Assembly (NCBI RefSeq): GCF_002157355.1
Contig: NZ_LYMK01000032.1
Location: 1-64,000, forward strand
Direction of reading: 5' to 3'
DNA from: Variovorax sp. JS1663
GTDB lineage: Bacteria > Pseudomonadota > Gammaproteobacteria > Burkholderiales > Burkholderiaceae_C
Length of the DNA: 64,000 nucleotides
The notes beneath the pieces were generated by a model that saw only the letters and a list, made by a program, of their open reading frames with translations, was not told where the DNA came from and ran no database searches. Below, one piece after another: positions 18,350 through 27,248 of this stretch (within the stretch, counting starts at the first letter, position 1; each line of letters opens with the position of its first letter). The position numbers and the translations under genes are program-made.

Positions 18350-19036
18350 ATGCCCAGCCTTCCCAGTCCGGCGCAGCCCGCCACCATCACCATCGCGCCC
18401 CTGGAAGTGCGCTCGGCCAGCCTGGCCGAGCAGGCCTACGAGCGGCTGCGCACCCTGATCCTCGACCGCCAGATCTCGCCCGGCAGCCCGCTGCAGGAAG
18501 CCCGGCTGGCGGAGGACCTGCGCATCTCCCGCACACCGATGCGCGAGGCGCTGGTGCGCCTGGCCGGCGAGGGCCTGCTGGTGCGGCGCGACGCGCGCTC
18601 CTATGCCGTGCGCGCGCTCGGCACCAAGGAATACTTCGACTGCATGCGCGCGCGCGAGGTGATCGAGTGCGAGGCCATCGCGCTGGCGGTGGGCAAGATC
18701 ACCGACGCCGAGATCCAGACCCTGGAGGACGAAATCCGGGCACTGGACAGCGGCGAGCACAGCGAGACGGAGCATTTCCACTTCGACGACCGCTTCCACA
18801 TGCTGATCTCCACGGCCAGCGGCAACGTGGTGTTCCCGCGCCTGGTGGAGGAACTGCGCGTCAACGCGCGGCTCTTCCGCCTGCACAGCCCGCTGCACCG
18901 GCAGCGCGAGAACCACGACGAGCACGGCGCGATCGTCGAGGCGCTGCGCGCGCGCGACCCCGAGCGCGCGCGCGAGGCCATGCGCGCCCACCTGCGCAGC
19001 CTGCAGGAGGACGTGCGGCGCGCGCTCATCGAGTGA
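18350..19036 (+). CDS. GntR-family regulator, FCD subfamily
   Basis: 228 residues. A winged helix at residues 25-95 (LAEQAYERLRTLILDRQISP, then RISRTPMREALVRLAGEGLL) leads into an all-helical FCD effector domain with metal-binding acidic and histidine positions (FDDRFHMLI and RENHDEHGAIVEA). FCD regulators usually repress catabolic operons and are released by a carboxylate or amino acid. The likely target is the GTATAC operator at 14212-14236. An upstream ATG at 18248 inside the hydantoinase end would add 34 non-conserved-looking residues and is less likely. The gene overlaps the convergent MFS gene by 11 bases. Confidence 0.87.
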   Translation: MPSLPSPAQPATITIAPLEVRSASLAEQAYERLRTLILDRQISPGSPLQEARLAEDLRISRTPMREALVRLAGEGLLVRRDARSYAVRALGTKEYFDCMRAREVIECEAIALAVGKITDAEIQTLEDEIRALDSGEHSETEHFHFDDRFHMLISTASGNVVFPRLVEELRVNARLFRLHSPLHRQRENHDEHGAIVEALRARDPERAREAMRAHLRSLQEDVRRALIE

Positions 19037-20468
19037 GCGGATCCGTGCCGTCCTCCGTGCCCAGCGGCGGCGCCACCTCCTCCAGCGGCTTGCGCTCCGC
19101 ATCCACCCCGAAGCGCAGCGCCATCAGCCCGGCCACGATCACCAGCCCGGCGCCGATCGCATAGCCGACGGCCACCGCGCCGCGGCTGCCGGTCTCGATC
19201 AGTGCGCCGAACAGCACCGGTGCCGCGAAGCCTCCGGCCCCGGTGCCCACCGCATAGAAGATCGCGATCGCGATCGCGCGCATCTCCAGCGGGAACACCT
19301 CGCTCACCGTGAGGTAGGCCGAGCTGGCCGCCGCCGAGGCCAGGAAGAACACCCCCGACCAGGCCAGCGCCTGGCTGCGCGCATCGAGCCAGCCCTGCAT
19401 GAAGGCCCAGCCGGTCAGGGCCAGGCCGATGCCGGAGCCGACGTAGGTCAGCGCGATCATCCGCCTGCGGCCCACGTGGTCGAACAGCGGCCCCAGGATC
19501 AGCGGCCCCAGCACGTTGCCGAGCGCAAAGGGAAAGATGTAGAGCGCCACCCGGCCCTCCGGCACGGCGTGGAAGCGCGTCAGCACCAGCGCGTAGGTGA
19601 AGAAGATCGCGTTGTAGAAGAAGGCCTGCGAGATCATCAGCGCCAGGGCCACCGCGCTGCGCTGCGGGTAGCGCCGCGCCAGCACCTGCACCACCTCGCG
19701 CCAGCTGGGGCTCGCGCGCTGGCCGTAGCGCACGCGGCCCAGCGGCACAGGCAACGGCCCGTGCTGCGCCGCGACCTCCGCCTCGATGCCGGCGACGATG
19801 CGCTCGGCCTCCTCGGTGCGCCCCTGCGCGATCAGCCAGCGTGGGCTCTCGGGCACATGGCGCCGCACCAGCAGGATCGCCACCGCCAGCACCGCGCCCA
19901 GCCCGAAGCCCGCTCGCCAGCCCCACACCGGCCCGAGCACCTGCGGGTCCAGCAGCCACAGGCTCAGCCCCGCGCCCAGCGCCGCGCCGATCCAGAAGCT
20001 GCCGTTGATCGCCAGGTTCACCCGCCCGCGCACGCGCGCCGGGATCAGCTCGTCGATCGCCGAGTTGATGGCCGCGTATTCACCGCCGATGCCCAGCCCG
20101 GTGAAGAAGCGGCACAGCGCGAAGAAGGCGAAGCTGGGCGAAAAGGCGGTGGCCAGCGTGGCCAGCGCATAGACCGCGAGCGTGATCAGGAACAGCTTCT
20201 TGCGGCCGAGCCGGTCGGTCATCCGCCCGAAGAGCAGGGCGCCGATCACGGCGCCGCCGATGTAGAGCGAACCCGACCAGCCGATCTGCGCGGCCGTCAG
20301 CGCCAGGGTGTCGGGCCGCTCCAGCACGCCGCCGATGGAGCCGACCAGCGTCACCTCCAGCCCGTCCAGCACCCAGGCCACGCCCAACGCGATCACCACG
20401 CGCCAGTGCCATCGCGACCAGGGCAGGCGGTCGAGGCGGGCCGGGATGTCGCTCGGGACACCCGTCAT
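19026..20468 (-). CDS. MFS metabolite:proton symporter (sugar-porter/AAHS-like)
   Basis: 480 residues with twelve predicted membrane helices. The motif-A loop GRMTDRLGRKK follows helix 2 and its counterpart FDHVGRRRM lies after helix 8. The PESPRWLIAQGR segment after helix 6 is typical of the sugar-porter/organic-acid branch. Substrates in this branch are often aromatic or other organic acids. It converges on the GntR gene and is transcribed separately, so its link with the hydantoinase island is only by position. A TTG at 20501 would add 11 residues; the ATG at 20468 is preferred, though neither has a good ribosome site. Confidence 0.86.
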   Translation of the reverse strand: MTGVPSDIPARLDRLPWSRWHWRVVIALGVAWVLDGLEVTLVGSIGGVLERPDTLALTAAQIGWSGSLYIGGAVIGALLFGRMTDRLGRKKLFLITLAVYALATLATAFSPSFAFFALCRFFTGLGIGGEYAAINSAIDELIPARVRGRVNLAINGSFWIGAALGAGLSLWLLDPQVLGPVWGWRAGFGLGAVLAVAILLVRRHVPESPRWLIAQGRTEEAERIVAGIEAEVAAQHGPLPVPLGRVRYGQRASPSWREVVQVLARRYPQRSAVALALMISQAFFYNAIFFTYALVLTRFHAVPEGRVALYIFPFALGNVLGPLILGPLFDHVGRRRMIALTYVGSGIGLALTGWAFMQGWLDARSQALAWSGVFFLASAAASSAYLTVSEVFPLEMRAIAIAIFYAVGTGAGGFAAPVLFGALIETGSRGAVAVGYAIGAGLVIVAGLMALRFGVDAERKPLEEVAPPLGTEDGTDPLTR

Positions 20469-21051
20469 CGAGGCGGCTTCACAAGGCAGGCCATGGCGCA
20501 AGACTAACCCAGCGCGATCGCGGTGCAGGCCGACAACAGCGTGCCGGCGCTCTACGAAGGGAACGCATGGTCAAGCCTTCCCCGAACCCTCGTGGACCCG
20601 TTGCTGAGTGGTCGCCACCTTGCAATCGCACTCCTCGCGCTCGCGTCATACGAGTGCTGCACTGGCCAACTGTCAAGAGAACCCTACGCCCCAACCGGTG
20701 TATTCAACGCGAATCCGACCTCGCGTCGCGGTTCCAAACGGCCGCAACCCCGCGCGGCGCGCGTGTAGGACATGGCCTACGTACGCCTTTAGGGCTACCG
20801 TTAATGAAGTTGCATTAATTATGAAATGAAACCGTGTCTGCCAAACGATTAATCCTATTTGCCTCGTCAATCGATATGGACGCCCGGATGTCGCTCGGCT
20901 GTGACTTTGTGCATGACTTGGATCATTCATTTCGCCTCGCCAAAAAATTGCCTCACTGACAATAGCGTCCATTGAAGCAAGGATGGACGCAGTAGAAGGC
21001 AACATGAAATCTCTTGTCGCAGCGAGCAGCGGCGACGAATCCCCCTAAAGC
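20469..21051. other. Long intergenic region, AT-richer, no gene found
   Basis: No convincing coding sequence was found in either strand. The stretch from about 20790 to 21010 is clearly AT-richer than the rest of the window (20821-20880: 24 G+C of 60) and may hold promoters for the downstream lipoprotein or be an acquired patch. Short open frames at 20523-20829 overlap one another in three frames, lack ribosome sites and look like chance. Confidence 0.5.
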
Positions 21052-21225
21052 GAGTACCGAAGTACTCAATGAACCGATGACAAATCGGTTCGACCTCTGC
21101 CTATCGGCAGGTCGTACGACCCCTGTGCGACGCCTGCCCGCCAGCGCGGCGATGAGCGCTCCTTTTTCGACGATTTGTTCGGCAATTTCTTTTGCGCCTT
21201 TTGCAGGCGCAGGAATTTCTTTTTT
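21052..21225 (+). promoter_or_regulatory. Hairpin-rich leader of the lipoprotein gene, candidate cis-regulatory RNA
   Basis: Consecutive inverted repeats are visible. GAGTAC/GTACTC at 21052-21067 has a CGAA loop. GAACCGAT/ATCGGTTC at 21071-21091 is a perfect 8-base stem with a 5-base loop. A bulged stem CGACCT..AGGTCG spans 21091-21114. AGCGC/GCGCT at 21143-21160 is followed by CCTTTTT. TGCGCC/GGCGCA at 21193-21211 is followed by a T-rich run to 21225. The last two look like rho-independent terminators and lie just before the ribosome site at 21236-21239, an attenuator-like layout. No known riboswitch class is recognised, and the transcription start is unknown. Confidence 0.4.
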
Positions 21226-21245
21226 CCATTTATCTGGAGTTCGGT

Positions 21246-23915
21246 GTGAAAACCCTCGACAAATGCGCACTCCTGCTGTTCGTGGCGACGGGCGCGCTCG
21301 CCGGTTGCGGTGGCGGCGGCAGCGGGTCCGGCGGCGGCTTCGCGTTCCCTCAAGGCTCGGATGCGCCGTCGCCGGCGGCCGCGCCGGCCGGCACGGCAAA
21401 TACGACAACGATGCAGGCGACGACCGTCATGGTGGCTGACGAAGCCAGCGGCACGACGTCGACGATCAACTCCGCTGCTGCCGCCGCCGCCGGCAAGATG
21501 GCGGAACTCGGCAAGCTCGATGCGAGCTGGGTCAAGGTGGCCGAGGAAGGCCAGACCTTCAGGCTCTCGTCCTTGACGGCCGTGCAGTACGGCGCGAATT
21601 CGGCCTGGCTGACCAAGCAGCTGTCCGGCACTGTGGTGTGCAGCAACGGCACCTTCGGGCGCGATCCGATCGAGTACGTGGCCAAGGCTTGCTATACGCA
21701 AACGCCCTCGGCACCCCCGCCGCCCGCCGCGCCTGCTGCCGGCATCTTGCTCGCGCGGGAAGGCGGCTCCTTCACCGTGCCAGCGCCGACCCTGGTGAAG
21801 TACGGCGCCGACTCGCGCTGGATCACGCGCTCGGTGACCGGAACGGCCGCCTGCACGAATGCCTTCTTCGGCGGCGACCCGGCGTTCATGACGGCGAAGA
21901 CCTGCGTTTCTGCCGGTGCCGCGCCGGCACCAGCCCCGGCGCCCGCGCCCGCGCCCGCGCCTGCACCTGCACCTGCACCTGCACCTGCCACTGCCCCTGC
22001 GCCCGCGCCCGCCGCCCCTGCGCCCGCCCCCGCGCCGTCACCCATCACCGGCGACGTGGTCGACAGCAGCGGCGCGATCGTGGCGAGTTCCTACGACAGC
22101 ATCGCCTACAAGTTCGGCCAGGCCGAGGGCGTGGCCTACCGCTTCGGCCCGGTGGCGACGAAGACCGGTGTCGACACGCTGCCTCAGCGCGGCGACGTGG
22201 GCGCGATCAACCACGGCCCGGGCAACGACCTGTACTACCAGCTCGGCGCGGAAAACAACGCCGCGGACAACCTCTACGTGAGCATCCACGGCGCGGCGAT
22301 CGGCACGCCGGCGAGCGGCAGTTCGCTGTCGACCTCGTTGGGATGGTTCCAGTCGCAGGCCACCGATCGCGTGACCTTCATGCAGCGCCCGCAGCTGCTG
22401 TGGCAGGACAAGCGTCTGCTGCCCACCGCCGTCGACGACTACTACCGCGCGGGCGTGCTCTCGCCCAACGACCCGGCCGACCTGCCGATCGTCGAAGACC
22501 GCGGCGAGAACGCGGCGGACAGCCCCTCGACGCGCCTGTCGCTGGTCGCGACGCAGGGCAGCCCGACGAAGCCGGCCACGATCTTCACGGTGGGCACGTA
22601 CACCGCGCAGAACCGTGCCAGCGTCAAGCTGGCCCTGGGCAAGGTGCCGACCGCGATTTCGGTGACGGGCGGCGGCGAGTTCGCCTTCGTGACGGTCTGG
22701 GACACGGTCAATCGCAAGGGCCAGGTCGCGGTCGTCTCGCTGGGCGGCAGCTGCCAGGGCTGCACGCTCGACGGCGCCAAGTACGACTGGTGGCACGACT
22801 GGATGGACATGGTCCACCCCGGCTTCTTCAACCAGGGCAACTACATCTTCATGAAGGTGCTGGGCTACGTCGACCTGCCGGCCAACATGAAGGCGCCGAC
22901 CTCGATCAAGGTGACGACCGGCATCCATCCCTATGCGGCCGTCGTGTACACCGGCAGCGGCGCCCTGTCGGGCATGGCGAAGGAAGCCTCGCCGATGGCC
23001 AACAACCGCGCCAGGCTGCTGCCGGGCGGCGAGTACTACGAGAAGTACGCCAAGGGCGGCATCGCGGTGATTGCGTCCAAGTCGGAGAAGACGGTGGCCT
23101 TCATGGACCTCGGGCCGCTCTTCAAGTACACGAACGACATGTACCTCGGCAGCGCCGCGAGCAACCTGGAGACGCAGAAGGTCGGCCTCGCGGCCAACCA
23201 GTGGCCCTACCTGCTGGCGGACCGCCCGCAGGCGGCGCCGACGGTCATCAAGACCGTCACGCTGGCCGACAAGCCGACCAGCGTGCTGACGACCTCGACC
23301 TACAACCACTGGAGCAAGGACGACCGCCGCCGCATGGCGCCGCCGAACGACATGTACTGGGAGCCGAACCCGCACTACGCCCGCGCATGGGTGGCGACGG
23401 AGGGCGGCAGGCTGCACATCTTCTCGCTGGGTGCGTACGTGCAGGGCGCCAAGCCGGCGGTGGGCACGCCCGCGGAGATCGTGGAAGTCGGCGCGGTGAC
23501 GGGCCTGGGCAACAACGTCACGCACCTGGCGGCGGCCAAGGACTATCCGGACCAGGCCGATCCGATCAACACGATGCTGATCTTCACCGACCGGGCCAAC
23601 CGCAAGTGGGGCTGGGTGAAGTTCGCCGCCGACGGCAACAGCGGCACGATCCTGCGCACCATGGAGGATTCGCGCGTCGACCCGATCATGGTGACCATGT
23701 CCGACAACTACTCGACCAAGGGCAACATCGTCAGTGTGGCGAACTACAGCGGGCAGAGCATCGACAACTACCGCTTCGGCGACCTGGTGTACCCCGACAG
23801 AAACTTCTGCTGGTCGGTCGGCGTGTGCCCCACGATGACCCTGCGTGGCGAATACGCCGGCAAGCTGGCGCTGCCCTTCAAGCCCTTCGCGGTGCACGCG
23901 TCGAACGTGCCCTGA
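21246..23915 (+). CDS. Large lipoprotein with two YG-W-C-FG-C repeats and an Ala-Pro linker
   Basis: 889 residues starting at GTG, decided by GGAG at 21236-21239. A lipobox LAGC puts the lipidated cysteine at residue 21, so the protein is membrane anchored, probably facing outward. After a Gly/Ser/Ala-rich stretch come two similar units of about 47 residues (near 105-150 and 180-225). Each has YGA(N/D)S.W, a cysteine, FG.DP and a second cysteine, suggesting a small disulfide-closed module. An Ala-Pro linker follows to about residue 265. The remaining 600 residues look like beta-strand repeats, perhaps a propeller (FTVGTYTAQNRASVKLALGK), with a CQGC pair. Function is unknown; it may bind cell-surface or envelope material. 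A stem-loop leader precedes it. Confidence 0.8.
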   Translation: MKTLDKCALLLFVATGALAGCGGGGSGSGGGFAFPQGSDAPSPAAAPAGTANTTTMQATTVMVADEASGTTSTINSAAAAAAGKMAELGKLDASWVKVAEEGQTFRLSSLTAVQYGANSAWLTKQLSGTVVCSNGTFGRDPIEYVAKACYTQTPSAPPPPAAPAAGILLAREGGSFTVPAPTLVKYGADSRWITRSVTGTAACTNAFFGGDPAFMTAKTCVSAGAAPAPAPAPAPAPAPAPAPAPAPATAPAPAPAAPAPAPAPSPITGDVVDSSGAIVASSYDSIAYKFGQAEGVAYRFGPVATKTGVDTLPQRGDVGAINHGPGNDLYYQLGAENNAADNLYVSIHGAAIGTPASGSSLSTSLGWFQSQATDRVTFMQRPQLLWQDKRLLPTAVDDYYRAGVLSPNDPADLPIVEDRGENAADSPSTRLSLVATQGSPTKPATIFTVGTYTAQNRASVKLALGKVPTAISVTGGGEFAFVTVWDTVNRKGQVAVVSLGGSCQGCTLDGAKYDWWHDWMDMVHPGFFNQGNYIFMKVLGYVDLPANMKAPTSIKVTTGIHPYAAVVYTGSGALSGMAKEASPMANNRARLLPGGEYYEKYAKGGIAVIASKSEKTVAFMDLGPLFKYTNDMYLGSAASNLETQKVGLAANQWPYLLADRPQAAPTVIKTVTLADKPTSVLTTSTYNHWSKDDRRRMAPPNDMYWEPNPHYARAWVATEGGRLHIFSLGAYVQGAKPAVGTPAEIVEVGAVTGLGNNVTHLAAAKDYPDQADPINTMLIFTDRANRKWGWVKFAADGNSGTILRTMEDSRVDPIMVTMSDNYSTKGNIVSVANYSGQSIDNYRFGDLVYPDRNFCWSVGVCPTMTLRGEYAGKLALPFKPFAVHASNVP
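21930..22037 (+). repeat. Ala-Pro-encoding microrepeat in the lipoprotein linker
   Basis: A run of GCNCCN units, including five successive CACCTG-type hexamers near 21961-21990, encodes about 35 residues of alternating Ala and Pro. Such low-complexity DNA varies in copy number by slippage, so linker length may differ among strains. It is not a CRISPR array: there are no spacers. Confidence 0.8.
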
Positions 23916-23972
23916 AAGATCGCGGCGCGCCGCCGAGAACGGCGGCCTTTCGAGCCGGCATCGCCGCAGCCA

Positions 23973-25322
23973 TCAGGTCTGCGGCGCCACGCTGCCGGCG
24001 CGGTCCTGCCGTGCGGACAAGAGGTCCCGCCACCGGTACCAGGTGGCCACGGCCTGCATGCCCGGCACACGAAGGCCGTGCAAGGGGATGGGCCTGAAGC
24101 TCGCGCCGGACATCGGGCCCGCAGCGACGGCGCTGCCGCAGGCCATGGCCGCCACCAGCCTGCCGAGCAGCTGCGAGAGCGCCACGCCGCGGCCGCCGTA
24201 GCCGATGGCGAAGAAGACGCCTGGCGCGAGCTCGCCCAGGTGGGGGAAATCGTCCAGGGTGACGGCCACCTTGCCGGACCAGCGGTGCTCGATGGCCACG
24301 TCCTTCAGCATGGGATAGGTCGCCGCCAGGAGGTCTTCCAGCCCCCGAAAAGATGCCGGCACGTCGCGGCCCAGCAGGTCCCCCCGCCCGCCGAAGAGCA
24401 AGCGGCCGTCGGGCGTGACGCGGAAATAGTTGGTGAGCTTTCGCGTATCGGTCAGCAGATGGCCTTGCGGCAGAACAGCAGACCGCTGTGCGTCGGTCAA
24501 CGGTGCCGTCGCAATCACGGAAGAGGCCACCGGGACGATGCGCTGCGCCAGGCGGAAGCCGAGTTTCTCGAGGTCCGTGTACGCGTTGGTCGCAAGGATG
24601 ACCCGCCTCGCCTTGACCACTGCGCCGCGCGTCACCAGCCTGTAGCCGTCGCCGGACCGATCGATCCGCTCGACCGGCGACTGCCCGTGGATGCGCACCC
24701 CGGCCTTCTGGAGCGCGGACGCCAGGCCGCGCGCGTAGTCCAGGGGGTGGATGCCTGCCGCCCGCGGGTCGACATAGCCGCCGCGGTAGACCGCGGTCCC
24801 GCTGACGCGGGCCATCTCGTCGTACTCGAGGATGCGCGGCACGTCGTCGCCGGCATGCGCGCGCAGCCATTGCACATCCTCGCGCAGCGCGGCCAGGGCG
24901 GCCTCGCTGCTGGCTGCGGTGAGGTGCCCGCAGCGCCTGAAGCTGCAGGGGATGCGGTGCGTCGTCACGATGGACTCCAGGGTGTCCACCGCCTCCTGGA
25001 TCAGCCCATGCAGGCCGAGCGTGGTCTCGGCGCCGTACTTCCGGGCCAGCGCGGCAAAGCCGGTCTTGTAGCGCAGCACGGCCATGCCGCCGTTGCGGCC
25101 GCTGGCGCCCCAGCCGGGCGCGTTGGCGTCCAGGACCAGGCACTCCCGACCCGCCTTCCACAGGTGGTGGGCCGCGGAAAGACCCGTGAATCCCGCGCCC
25201 ACGACGGCCGTCTCGACGTGCACGTCGCCTGCCGGCGCGGCGCCTTGGATTCGCGGGCTGGTCGCCGTGTGCTCCCAGACGGAGGGTGAGGCTGCAATGG
25301 GCATGGGGTCGCCGGCGCGCAT
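23973..25322 (-). CDS. DadA/PuuB-like FAD-dependent amine or amino-acid oxidoreductase
   Basis: 449 residues of the DAO fold. The FAD-binding VVGAGFTGLSAAHHLWKAG begins near residue 34, followed by GWGASGRNGGM, the loop typical of gamma-glutamylputrescine oxidase and related enzymes, and the C-terminal FAIGYGGRGVALS. It would oxidise a secondary or primary amine nitrogen. The start at 25322 is supported by AAGGAG at the 3' end of the ATPase gene, which stops 8 bases before it; an internal ATG at 25304 is the alternative. Last gene of the operon that starts with the Old Yellow Enzyme at 34195. A polyamine-like or N-substituted substrate fits the PotABCD-type transporter beside it. Confidence 0.87.
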   Translation of the reverse strand: MRAGDPMPIAASPSVWEHTATSPRIQGAAPAGDVHVETAVVGAGFTGLSAAHHLWKAGRECLVLDANAPGWGASGRNGGMAVLRYKTGFAALARKYGAETTLGLHGLIQEAVDTLESIVTTHRIPCSFRRCGHLTAASSEAALAALREDVQWLRAHAGDDVPRILEYDEMARVSGTAVYRGGYVDPRAAGIHPLDYARGLASALQKAGVRIHGQSPVERIDRSGDGYRLVTRGAVVKARRVILATNAYTDLEKLGFRLAQRIVPVASSVIATAPLTDAQRSAVLPQGHLLTDTRKLTNYFRVTPDGRLLFGGRGDLLGRDVPASFRGLEDLLAATYPMLKDVAIEHRWSGKVAVTLDDFPHLGELAPGVFFAIGYGGRGVALSQLLGRLVAAMACGSAVAAGPMSGASFRPIPLHGLRVPGMQAVATWYRWRDLLSARQDRAGSVAPQT

Positions 25323-25330
25323 TTTCTCCG

Positions 25331-26452
25331 TCACTCCTTGCCGAAGACCATCAGGTCCTCGGTACGCCAGGTCACGGCGACGTCCTGACCCGGCTGAAGC
25401 TGCGCATGCATGACCCCCGCGCGGTTCTGCTCGCACGCGAGGATCTCTCCCACGGCCGTGTCGACGTGGATCGACAGACGCTCTCCGCCGAACACGATCT
25501 CCCGCACGCGGCCCCTGAGGCCGTGCGCCCGCGGCTCGGATTCGGCCGCAAGCGGGGACAGCAGGGTCTTCTCCGGCCGCAGCACCGCATGCACGGCGGC
25601 GCCGACCGCCAGCTCCTCGCGTGCCGCCGCCAGGCCGCTCATCTCGTGACCGAACGAGAGCTCGAGCCGGTCAGGGCCGGACGCGGTGATCTGGGCCGCG
25701 ATGCGGTTCATCCTGCCGACGAAGTCCGCCACGAAGAGCGTTCGGGGCGCGTTGTAGCTGGATGTCGGCGTGTCGTACTGCTCGACGCGCCCCGCGTTCA
25801 TGACGGCGATCCGGTCGGCGGTGGACATCGCCTCGTGCTGGTCGTGGGTGACGAAGATGGTGGTGATGTTCAGGCGGCGCTGCAGCTGTCGCACCTCGAC
25901 CTGCATCGCCTCGCGCAGCTTGGCGTCGAGCGCGCTGAAGGGCTCGTCGAGGAGCAGCACCGTGGGCCGGGTGACGATCGCGCGGGCGAGCGCAACGCGC
26001 TGCTGCTGGCCACCGGAGAGTTCCGAGGGCATGCGGTGGCCGAGGGCCGCCATGCGCACCATGCCGAGGGCTTCCCCGGCGCGCTCCTGCGCATCCTTGG
26101 CCGGGACTCCCCGCATGCGCAGGCCGAAGGCGACGTTCTGCAGCACGGACAGGTGGGGAAAGAGGGCGTAGCTCTGGAACACCATGCCCAGGTCGCGCTT
26201 GTGGACGGGCTTCGCGAGGATCGACTTGCCGTCGACGAGGATGTCGCCGCCGGTCGGTTCCGTCAGTCCGGCGATGCAGCGCAGCAGCGTGGATTTGCCG
26301 CAGCCCGAAGGCCCGAGCAACGCCACGAACTCTCCGGCACCGACCTCGAGGTCGATGCCGGCGACGGCGCGGTGGTCGTGGTATTCCTTTTGAAGGTGGC
26401 GGATCGTCAGTTGGCCGCTGGCGGCGCGCTGGCTGGACAGGAGGGATTCCAT
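25331..26452 (-). CDS. PotA-like ABC transporter ATP-binding protein
   Basis: 373 residues. The ABC domain spans about 15-250: Walker A GPSGCGKST, Q-loop VFQSYALFPH, signature LSGGQQQRVALARAI, Walker B LLLDEPFSALD and switch VTHDQHEAM. The C-terminal TOBE domain (about 290-373, LRPEKTLLSPL) is typical of spermidine/putrescine and iron-type importers. It energises the two permeases encoded just upstream in the transcript; the start lies 4 bases after the second permease stop. Confidence 0.92.
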   Translation of the reverse strand: MESLLSSQRAASGQLTIRHLQKEYHDHRAVAGIDLEVGAGEFVALLGPSGCGKSTLLRCIAGLTEPTGGDILVDGKSILAKPVHKRDLGMVFQSYALFPHLSVLQNVAFGLRMRGVPAKDAQERAGEALGMVRMAALGHRMPSELSGGQQQRVALARAIVTRPTVLLLDEPFSALDAKLREAMQVEVRQLQRRLNITTIFVTHDQHEAMSTADRIAVMNAGRVEQYDTPTSSYNAPRTLFVADFVGRMNRIAAQITASGPDRLELSFGHEMSGLAAAREELAVGAAVHAVLRPEKTLLSPLAAESEPRAHGLRGRVREIVFGGERLSIHVDTAVGEILACEQNRAGVMHAQLQPGQDVAVTWRTEDLMVFGKE

Positions 26453-26456
26453 GGCA

Positions 26457-27248
26457 TCACCTGGAGGTAAACATGAGGTTGCGGACGCCGAAGCGCCGCT
26501 CGAGGATGAAGAGCGCAACCACCGCGATGAGGATCTGCAGCGTGGAGACGGCAGCGACCGCCGGGTCGTGGTTGTAGACGAGGTAGCTCAGGATCGAGAC
26601 CGGCAGGGTGGTCGTCCGGGTGTTGCTCAGCAACAGCGACACGGCGACCTCGTCGAGCGACATGAGGAAGGCGAAGATCCCGCCGGCCATGAGGCCGGGC
26701 TTGAGCAGCGGCAGCGTGACATGGAAGAACACGCGGGCCGGCGAGGCGCCGTGCACGGCCGATGCCTGCTCGATCTCGGGATTCGCGCTCGTGTAGACGG
26801 CGAACACGGTCCGCATGATGTAGGGAATGATCACGACCGAATGCCCCGCCACCAGCGCCCAGAAGCTCGAGAGTCCCAGCTTCGCGTTGAGGAACAGCAG
26901 GCCGATGGCCAGGATGATCGCCGGCAGGCTCAGGGGAGAGAGCATGAAGGCCTGGATCAGCCGCCCCCCCGGCAGCCGTGCCCGGACGATGGCGAGCGTC
27001 GCCGGGACGGCCAGCAGTGCCGCGAAGAGCGTCGAGACGCAGGCGAGCCGCAGGCTGTTCCAGATCGCCTGCATGAAGGTCGGGTCGGCCAGGACCTTGC
27101 GGAACCACCGCAGCGACAGACCCTGCGGCGGGAAGGCCACGAACTCGCCGGGCGTGAAGGCCGCGGCCACGATGATGAGGATCGGCGCCAGGAGGAAGGT
27201 GGTCATCACGCACAGATAGATGCGCATGGGCCATGAGAATGCGTTCAT
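26457..27248 (-). CDS. PotC-like ABC transporter permease
   Basis: 263 residues with six predicted membrane helices and an EAA loop around EQASAVHGASPARVFFHVTL, the permease-ATPase contact. The PotC type is shown by order and length. It overlaps the upstream permease gene by 4 bases (ATGA), and its stop is 4 bases before the ATPase start. Part of the importer for the compound metabolised by HyuA/HyuB and the flavoenzymes. Confidence 0.9.
   Translation of the reverse strand: MNAFSWPMRIYLCVMTTFLLAPILIIVAAAFTPGEFVAFPPQGLSLRWFRKVLADPTFMQAIWNSLRLACVSTLFAALLAVPATLAIVRARLPGGRLIQAFMLSPLSLPAIILAIGLLFLNAKLGLSSFWALVAGHSVVIIPYIMRTVFAVYTSANPEIEQASAVHGASPARVFFHVTLPLLKPGLMAGGIFAFLMSLDEVAVSLLLSNTRTTTLPVSILSYLVYNHDPAVAAVSTLQILIAVVALFILERRFGVRNLMFTSR

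Noticed and set aside
21930..22037. Possible CRISPR-like or minisatellite array
   Set aside because: Short hexamer units without spacers encode an Ala-Pro linker within a gene.
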